DNA from: an uncultured Acidobacteriota bacterium
GTDB lineage: Bacteria > Acidobacteriota > Terriglobia > Terriglobales > Acidobacteriaceae
Direction of reading: 5' to 3'
Assembly: GCA_903932385.1 (NCBI GenBank)
Contig: CAIZGA010000079.1
Coordinates: 1 to 6,198 of the forward strand
Length of the DNA: 6,198 nucleotides
Both the position numbers and the translations under genes were made by a program. The notes under the pieces are model-generated. The model was not told the DNA's origin. It was given only the letters and a program-made list of their open reading frames with translations, and did no database searches. Shown piece after piece: positions 1 through 4,157 of the stretch (the stretch's first letter is position 1; every line of letters starts with the position of its first letter).

Positions 1-956
1 CGGTGGTGGCCAAGGCGGCGCCAGCGCAAGCGGTGCTGGAAAATAGCGGCCTGGTGCAAGGCTACTTCTACTACAAGGTGAGAGAACGCGGGTTGCAGAA
101 CCTGCTGGCATTGCGGCGCGAACTGCGTGTCTGGCGACCGGATGCGGTCATCTATCTGGCCAATGCACATGACTTGTCTTCAGTCTTGCGCTACTGGCTG
201 TTCTTTCTGCTCTGCGGCATACCGCACCGGATTGGATTTCCTTTTGCAAAGATTCTGCGTCGCCATTTGAGAAATGAGAAGACCGGGCAGTTGGAGCATC
301 AGTCCGCAATGATGATGCGCGCGTTGAAACAGGAACTGGGTGACGCGAAGCTGGATGACCCAAAGAACTGGGACCTGCGACTGACTGCCGAAGAGCGAGC
401 GACAGCCGCACGTGTGCTGCAACCGGCGGGCGAACGGGAGATACTTGCAGTCTGCGCGGGTACGAAAGTCCAAAGTAAAGACTGGGGACTGGAAAACTGG
501 AAGCAGCTGCTGGCAAAGCTGGCGCCACTGTATCCCAAACACGCATTGGTTATTCTTGGTGTGCCGGAAGAAAAGGCAGCAGGAGAGTTTGCCGCCTCGG
601 GTTGGCGGCAGGTGATTGGGGAAGATGCCGTAGTCATCAACCTGTGTGGAGAGTTGACGCCCAGGGAAAGTGCCGCAGCACTGGAGCGGGCAAAGCTGTA
701 TCTGGGGCATGACAGCGGCCCGATGCATCTTGCGGCCGCTGTGGGTACGAAATGTGTTGCCATATTTGCGGCGCGTAATCTGCCGGTTGTGTGGTTCCCC
801 TATGGCGAAGGCCACCACGTCGTCTACCACAAAGTGGAGTGCGCAGGATGCCAGTTGGAGACCTGCATTGCCCAGCAGAAGAAATGCATTCTCAGCATTA
901 CCGTGGATGAGGTATTGCGTGAGGTGACTGCCGCGATGCCGCCCAAGCATCGTTAA
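1..956 (+). CDS. Glycosyltransferase family 9 (heptosyltransferase type), 5'-truncated
   Basis: GT9 enzymes transfer L-glycero-D-manno-heptose from ADP-heptose to the lipid A-Kdo inner core (or to the previous heptose) on the cytoplasmic face of the inner membrane. The frame is open from the window edge, and the usual N-terminal Rossmann start (R-x-G-x-x-G-D type) is missing, so roughly 40-60 residues lie upstream; the GTG at position 3 is probably internal. Counting from it, the C-terminal half carries the family hallmarks: AGTKVQSKDWGLENW at 152-166 (donor-side lysine region), GHDSGPMHLAAAVGT at 235-249, and a Cys cluster C280, C283, C288, C295 seen in many GT9 proteins. The gene ends with TAA. 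It lies 78 nt upstream of hldE on the same strand, and hldE/hldD make its donor. I cannot distinguish WaaC, WaaF, WaaQ or another GT9 member. Confidence 0.9.
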   Translation, partial: VVAKAAPAQAVLENSGLVQGYFYYKVRERGLQNLLALRRELRVWRPDAVIYLANAHDLSSVLRYWLFFLLCGIPHRIGFPFAKILRRHLRNEKTGQLEHQSAMMMRALKQELGDAKLDDPKNWDLRLTAEERATAARVLQPAGEREILAVCAGTKVQSKDWGLENWKQLLAKLAPLYPKHALVILGVPEEKAAGEFAASGWRQVIGEDAVVINLCGELTPRESAAALERAKLYLGHDSGPMHLAAAVGTKCVAIFAARNLPVVWFPYGEGHHVVYHKVECAGCQLETCIAQQKKCILSITVDEVLREVTAAMPPKHR

Positions 957-979
957 CGCTGGATTTGCAAAGAAGGCAC

Positions 980-1002
980 TAGACTAAACTGAAGTTGGTC
1001 TA
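980..1002. repeat. Imperfect inverted repeat upstream of hldE
   Basis: TAGACTAA (980-987) pairs with TTGGTCTA (995-1002): eight base pairs including one T-G wobble around a 7-nt loop. It lies in the 78-nt gap between the GT9 gene and hldE. It is AT-rich and followed only by a short TTTT run (1009-1012 region), so it would be a weak terminator; it could instead be an operator-like site or chance. I see no convincing -35/-10 pair for hldE here, so hldE may be transcribed from upstream of the glycosyltransferase. Confidence 0.3.
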
Positions 1003-1034
1003 CAGTAGTTTTCAATTTGTATGGGACAGCGACA

Positions 1035-2519
1035 ATGAAGAACCTGCAGAACATCGTCGGATTGCTGGAAGGCGGCTTCAAGCCGCTGCGTGTGGCTGTG
1101 ATTGGCGATGTGATGATTGACCGTTACATCTGGGGCGATGTGGAGCGTATTTCTCCGGAAGCCCCCGTGCCGGTCATCAATCAGACGCGCATCTCCGCGC
1201 GACCGGGTGGCGCAGCCAACGTAGCGCTGAACCTCTCGCGACTGGGACTGCAGGTGCAGATGGCGGGGTTCTGGGGTGATGACAGAGACCGCGCAGAACT
1301 GTTGACGCTGTTGCAGGCCGACAAGATTGACATCAGCGGTATGGTGATTACTCGGCACCCGACGATTTCAAAAACACGAATCCTGGGACGTAATCAGCAG
1401 ATGCTGCGGTTGGATATGGAAAGCAGTGAAGCGATTGGCGCCAGTGAATGTGCGGCGTTGGTGCGGAATGCGGTGGAGCTTGCCAGGAATTCGGATGCGG
1501 TGATTCTTTCTGACTATGCCAAGGGTGCGATTTATGCGGAGTTGTGTGCCGCCGTGATTGCAGCCGCTCGTGAAAAGGGAACACCAGTGTTGGTGGATCC
1601 GAAGTCGCGGGACTACAGCATCTATCGCGGAGCTACGACGGTCTGCCCAAACCTGCGCGAACTGAGCGCGGCGACCGGCGTGGAAAGCCGGGATGTAAAC
1701 GATCTTCTGCTGGCCGGGCAAAAGTTAATTCGCAAATTTGATTTTGATTATTTGACAGTGACCATGAGCGAGCATGGCATCGCCCTGCTGTATGACGATT
1801 CGCAGGTGCGGTACCCATCGAAAGCCCGTGAAGTGTTTGATGTGACTGGCGCGGGCGATTCAGTGATTGCAACGCTGGCCGCATGTGTTGCGGCACGGCT
1901 GGATGTGGAGACCGGGATCCAGGTTGCGAATACAGCAGCAGCCATCGTCGTGGGAAAGATTGGGACTGCACCGGTGACCAGCGAAGAGTTGCTGGAGGAG
2001 TTGACCGAACACAGCGGCAGCCTGACCGAAGGCAAAGTGATGGATGCGTCGGCACTGCAAACGCACATCGCACATATACAAGCCAATGGCGGAACTGTGG
2101 TATTTACAAACGGCTGCTTTGACATTCTGCATGTCGGCCACGTCACGCTGCTCGAAGCTTGTCGTAATCTGGGCGACTACCTGATTGTGGCTGTAAACAC
2201 GGACAAATCTGTGGGCGCTTTGAAAGGTGAAGGCCGGCCGGTGAATCATGAGGCAGCACGAGCGCGTGTATTGGCTGCGCTGGGCGCGGTGAATGCCGTG
2301 GTGCTGTTTGATGAAGCGACGCCGCTGGAGTTGATTCGCAAACTGAAACCGGACGTACTGGTCAAAGGCGGAGATTACAACGAGTCGACAATTGTTGGAG
2401 CAGAAGATGTGAAGTCGTGGGGTGGCAAGGTTGTGGTTGTGCCCACAGTCAACGGCTACTCCACCACCAGCACGATTGAACGCATGAACAAGACCGCCAA
2501 AGCACAGGCAGGAGCCTGA
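1035..2519 (+). CDS. hldE: Bifunctional D-beta-D-heptose 7-phosphate kinase / D-beta-D-heptose 1-phosphate adenylyltransferase HldE
   Basis: HldE (RfaE) phosphorylates D-glycero-beta-D-manno-heptose 7-phosphate at C1 and, after GmhB removes the 7-phosphate, adenylylates the product to ADP-D-glycero-beta-D-manno-heptose in the cytosol. Its 494 residues are close to the 477 of E. coli HldE. Residues 1-320 are a PfkB/ribokinase-fold kinase, with PGGAANVALNLSRLG at 57-71 and DVTGAGD at 269-275 (D275 the expected catalytic base). Residues 340-494 are a nucleotidyltransferase with NGCFDILHVGH at 359-369 (HxGH motif H366-H369) and KGGDY at 444-448. I chose the ATG at 1035 because GGGA lies about 8 nt upstream and the family N-terminus fits. 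An in-frame TTG at 1017 would add six residues but has no Shine-Dalgarno site. The stop is 3 nt from hldD, so the pair is almost certainly cotranscribed. Both domains look intact. Confidence 0.96.
   Translation: MKNLQNIVGLLEGGFKPLRVAVIGDVMIDRYIWGDVERISPEAPVPVINQTRISARPGGAANVALNLSRLGLQVQMAGFWGDDRDRAELLTLLQADKIDISGMVITRHPTISKTRILGRNQQMLRLDMESSEAIGASECAALVRNAVELARNSDAVILSDYAKGAIYAELCAAVIAAAREKGTPVLVDPKSRDYSIYRGATTVCPNLRELSAATGVESRDVNDLLLAGQKLIRKFDFDYLTVTMSEHGIALLYDDSQVRYPSKAREVFDVTGAGDSVIATLAACVAARLDVETGIQVANTAAAIVVGKIGTAPVTSEELLEELTEHSGSLTEGKVMDASALQTHIAHIQANGGTVVFTNGCFDILHVGHVTLLEACRNLGDYLIVAVNTDKSVGALKGEGRPVNHEAARARVLAALGAVNAVVLFDEATPLELIRKLKPDVLVKGGDYNESTIVGAEDVKSWGGKVVVVPTVNGYSTTSTIERMNKTAKAQAGA
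2510..2514 (+). promoter_or_regulatory. Shine-Dalgarno site of hldD, inside the end of hldE
   Basis: AGGAG lies 8 nt before the ATG at 2523 and within the last codons of hldE. The strong site and the 3-nt gap between the genes fix the hldD start and point to translational coupling. Confidence 0.75.
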
Positions 2520-2522
2520 AGA

Positions 2523-3497
2523 ATGATCGTCGTAACCGGAGCAGCAGGATTTATCGGCAGCAATCTCATCCACGAGCTGAACGCCGTGGGTGAGACGAAC
2601 ATACTTGCGGTCGATGACCTGACTCCGCGCAGCTATGAAACAGGGCAGAAGTTTTTGAATCTCAGTGGGGCGACCTTTGTGGATTACATGGACATGCATG
2701 TTTTTCGCGATGCTCTACAGGCAGGGAATCTCGACAAGTTCAAACTGCGCGCCATTCTGCATCAGGGAGCCTGCTCCAACACATTGATTGACGATGGCCG
2801 CTACATGATGGAGAACAATCACGGCTACTCAAAAGCGCTGCTGCATTACGCAGTGGTGCACAGAGTTCCGTTTGTGTATGCATCCACTGCGGCGGTGTAT
2901 GGACTGAGCGAGAAATTTACCGAAGCAGTAGAAAATGAAAAGCCGCTGAACGTTTACGGTTTCTCAAAACTGGTTTTTGACAACTACGTTCGTCACCTGT
3001 TGCCGCAGATTCAATCCACCGTGGTCGGACTGCGCTACTTCAACGTGTATGGTCCGCGCGAGCAGCACAAGGGACGCATGGCGTCTGTGATCCACCACTT
3101 TGCCGAGCAACTGCGTCAGCATGGCGTGATCAAAATGTTTGAGGGAAGTGGCGGATATGGCGATGGCGAACAACGCCGCGACTTTGTTTACGTGCGCGAC
3201 CTGGCGCGGATGAATATCTTTTTCTCCGGCACGGGGAATCAGGCGACGATAAAACAGCCGGTGCAGGCGGTGGTGAATGCCGGTACAGGGCAAAGCCGAA
3301 GCTTCAACGATGTGGCCAATACGCTGATCCATCTGCATGGCAGCGGCCGCATTGAGTACATACCATTCCCTGAGGACCTGAAGTCGCGGTACCAGCACTA
3401 CACGCAGGCCGATATCAACCAATTGCGTCAGGCAGGGTATCTGGCTGAATTCACAGATCTTGCCGAAGGCATCCGCGAGACACTCGCATCCAAATAA
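2523..3497 (+). CDS. hldD: ADP-L-glycero-D-manno-heptose 6-epimerase HldD
   Basis: HldD (RfaD) is an NADP-dependent short-chain dehydrogenase/reductase of the extended (epimerase) type. It inverts C6'' of ADP-D-glycero-beta-D-manno-heptose to give the L-glycero form used by heptosyltransferases. The 324 residues compare with about 310 in E. coli. Visible features are the dinucleotide-binding TGAAGFIGSN (5-14, glycines 6, 9 and 12), DDL after strand 2 (31-33), HQGACSNT (80-87), the serine-region STAAVYG (121-127), the YxxxK pair Y145/K149 in NVYGFSK, RYFNVYGPRE (171-180), HKGRMASV (182-189, K183 probably matching the second catalytic-region lysine of E. coli HldD) and RRDFVYVRD (218-226). These family-specific segments separate it from GalE-type epimerases. 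It starts at ATG with AGGAG upstream, 3 nt after hldE, and ends at TAA. No defect is apparent. Confidence 0.95.
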   Translation: MIVVTGAAGFIGSNLIHELNAVGETNILAVDDLTPRSYETGQKFLNLSGATFVDYMDMHVFRDALQAGNLDKFKLRAILHQGACSNTLIDDGRYMMENNHGYSKALLHYAVVHRVPFVYASTAAVYGLSEKFTEAVENEKPLNVYGFSKLVFDNYVRHLLPQIQSTVVGLRYFNVYGPREQHKGRMASVIHHFAEQLRQHGVIKMFEGSGGYGDGEQRRDFVYVRDLARMNIFFSGTGNQATIKQPVQAVVNAGTGQSRSFNDVANTLIHLHGSGRIEYIPFPEDLKSRYQHYTQADINQLRQAGYLAEFTDLAEGIRETLASK

Positions 3498-3512
3498 AAT
3501 TCTGCCGCCGCT

Positions 3513-3552
3513 GACAGAAAGAAAGATGCATACTGGCAACAGCCGGCATGCA
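3513..3552 (-). terminator. Candidate intrinsic terminator for the tRNA-Lys transcript
   Basis: The arms 3527-3537 and 3542-3552 form an 11-position stem (one A-C mismatch, one G-T wobble) closing a 4-nt loop. Read on the minus strand, the hairpin is followed by the T-rich run TCTTTCTTTCT. It lies about 60 nt past the 3' end of the minus-strand tRNA, where a terminator is expected. On the plus strand the hairpin also follows hldD by 30 nt but lacks a T tract on that side. The tail is interrupted by C residues, so strength is uncertain. Confidence 0.45.
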
Positions 3553-3556
3553 GCGG

Positions 3557-3570
3557 AGTCTAACTAGACT
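3557..3570. repeat. Short perfect inverted repeat AGTCTA-AC-TAGACT
   Basis: A 14-nt perfect inverted repeat with a 2-nt centre, in the gap between hldD and the convergent tRNA-Lys. It shares the octamer ACTAGACT with positions 978-985 upstream of hldE. As a hairpin it would have 5 bp and a 4-nt loop and no T tract, so it is a poor terminator. A dimer-binding site or chance are both possible. Confidence 0.3.
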
Positions 3571-3611
3571 GGGGAACCTGAATGGTAACTGGGATTTGGG
3601 TTCTGGGCAGG

Positions 3612-3687
3612 TGGTGAGAGCGCTGGGGCTCGAACCCAGGACCAACGCCTTAAAAGGGCGATGCTCTACCAACTGAGCTACGCTCTC
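3612..3687 (-). tRNA. tRNA-Lys (anticodon TTT), CCA encoded
   Basis: Read on the minus strand from 3687, all cloverleaf parts are present in 76 nt. The acceptor stem is GAGAGCG pairing with CGCTCTC, and the D-arm is GCTC/GAGC with loop AGTTGGTA. The anticodon loop is CTTTTAA with anticodon TTT at 3654-3652. There is a 5-nt variable region, then T-arm CTGGG/CCCAG with loop TTCGAGC, discriminator A at 3615 and encoded CCA at 3614-3612. The loop matches that of bacterial tRNA-Lys(UUU), which reads AAA and AAG. The only irregularity is an apparent U-U pair at the top of the anticodon stem (27-43); the other four pairs are G-C. The gene is convergent with hldD and divergent from the bcs operon, and has its own promoter-like sequence upstream. 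Confidence 0.97.
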
Positions 3688-3700
3688 AACTAGTGTCCAC

Positions 3701-3729
3701 TTTATCACATTCCTGCCGATGTTTGAGAA
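3701..3729 (-). promoter_or_regulatory. Predicted sigma70-type promoter of tRNA-Lys
   Basis: On the minus strand, TTCTCA (3729-3724) as -35 and GATAAA (3706-3701) as -10 each match the consensus at 4 of 6 positions. They are separated by exactly 17 nt. TGT directly before the -10 gives an extended -10 (TGn). Transcription would begin about 7 nt before the mature 5' end of the tRNA. A perfect 10-bp palindrome, GCAGCGCTGC (3731-3740), sits 1 bp upstream of the -35. The spacing and location make this credible, though the hexamers are not strong. Confidence 0.45.
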
Positions 3730-3956
3730 CGCAGCGCTGCAAAGTGCTGATTGCATAGATGAACCGGGCAATCTGCAAGGTTCAATTGTTTTGCTGATGA
3801 CATTTGCCCGTTGAAGAATCGCGGAAGCACAGAGTTGTTTGGGCGAAACGAAAGCGGTAGCGCAATGGCAGCTACAGCACAACAGGGAATCTGCGATGGG
3901 AAATCAACTGCCAGAGGGGGTATCCGCCTTGGTACTTAAGTGGCAGAAGTGTGTGA

Positions 3957-3985
3957 TTGACTTGACGTTGCACGCAAAGTAGCCT
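3957..3985 (+). promoter_or_regulatory. Candidate promoter of the bcs operon
   Basis: TTGACT (3957-3962) is a 5/6 match to the -35 consensus, and an overlapping TTGACG begins at 3962. Seventeen nt downstream is TAGCCT (3980-3985), which keeps the T, A and final T of the -10 consensus but only 3 of 6 overall. Transcription would start near 3992 and give a leader of about 160 nt before bcsQ. The -35 is good and the -10 weak, as is common at activated promoters; this is a prediction only. Confidence 0.3.
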
Positions 3986-4000
3986 CGATACAACTGCACG

Positions 4001-4019
4001 ATTTGCAGGGCATGCAAAT
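4001..4019. promoter_or_regulatory. Perfect inverted repeat ATTTGCA-N5-TGCAAAT, possible operator
   Basis: Two 7-bp half-sites (4001-4007 and 4013-4019) flank a 5-nt centre, giving a 19-nt palindrome. Its centre is one helical turn or so downstream of the predicted start site of the bcs promoter. The length and symmetry suit a dimeric helix-turn-helix repressor; as RNA it would be a short, weak hairpin. No T tract follows, so it is not a terminator. Confidence 0.35.
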
Positions 4020-4064
4020 GTGGCAGTGTAGACGAATGGTTACAGCGAAATTCAGCAGAAGAGA

Positions 4065-4086
4065 TTTCCGCAAAAGTTTCGCAAAA
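4065..4086. repeat. Tandem direct repeat TTTCCGCAAAA / TTTCGCAAAA
   Basis: Two near-identical copies (4065-4075 and 4077-4086) follow each other with a 12-nt period in the bcsQ leader. GCGAAA at 4045-4050 is the reverse complement of the TTTCGC in the second copy. A second short repeat, GTTAT at 4093 and 4103 (10-nt period), lies just downstream. They may be protein-binding half-sites or chance. Confidence 0.25.
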
Positions 4087-4144
4087 CGCACTGTTATCAG
4101 CCGTTATGAAGAAAGATGCGGCATGGTGCATAACCGGTAAGTAC

Positions 4145-4157
4145 GGAGTATGTGTTG
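4145..4157 (+). promoter_or_regulatory. Shine-Dalgarno site and ambiguous start of bcsQ
   Basis: GGAG (4145-4148) is the only good Shine-Dalgarno site near the beginning of the frame. The in-frame GTG at 4152 is 3 nt away, which is short, while the in-frame TTG at 4155 is 6 nt away, a better spacing. The first in-frame ATG (4167) is 18 nt away. An out-of-frame ATG at 4150 opens only ATG-TGT-TGA. Start choice changes the protein by one residue (GTG or TTG) or five (ATG). Non-ATG initiation is likely. Confidence 0.55.

Larger units (their letters stand above)
3688..4151. other. Long intergenic region between tRNA-Lys and bcsQ
   Basis: This 464-nt stretch holds no convincing protein gene. Forward ORFs of 23-28 codons exist (3865, 3896 and 4106), but only the one at 3896 has a reasonable Shine-Dalgarno site. 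Minus-strand ORFs crossing the tRNA or entering bcsQ show no recognisable protein. The stretch contains the tRNA promoter at its left end. A spaced inverted repeat CGGGCAA (3765-3771) / TTGCCCG (3804-3810) follows. A candidate forward promoter lies near 3957-3985, a perfect inverted repeat at 4001-4019 and direct repeats at 4065-4086. It is most simply read as the divergent control region and long leader of the bcs operon. Confidence 0.6.

Noticed and set aside
180..950. Minus-strand open frame of 256 codons within the glycosyltransferase
   Set aside because: The plus-strand frame has clear GT9 motifs throughout; the antisense translation has no recognisable family.
1860..2699. Minus-strand open frame of 279 codons across the hldE-hldD junction
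   Set aside because: It is antisense to two well-supported enzymes and crosses their junction; no domain visible.
3451..3882. Minus-strand open frame of 143 codons crossing tRNA-Lys
   Set aside because: It runs through the tRNA and the end of hldD, has no recognisable motif, and reads as a shadow of real features.
3865..3939. 24-codon forward ORF (begins MAATAQQG)
   Set aside because: No good ribosome binding site and no similarity I can recognise.
4041..4100. TGTTAT at 4092-4097 as a bcsQ -10 box
   Set aside because: No acceptable -35 hexamer lies 16-18 nt upstream.
3612..4151. tRNA-Lys as attachment site of an integrated island carrying the bcs genes
   Set aside because: Integration normally uses the tRNA 3' end, which faces hldD, not the bcs side. 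I see no second copy of the tRNA 3' end in the window and no integrase.
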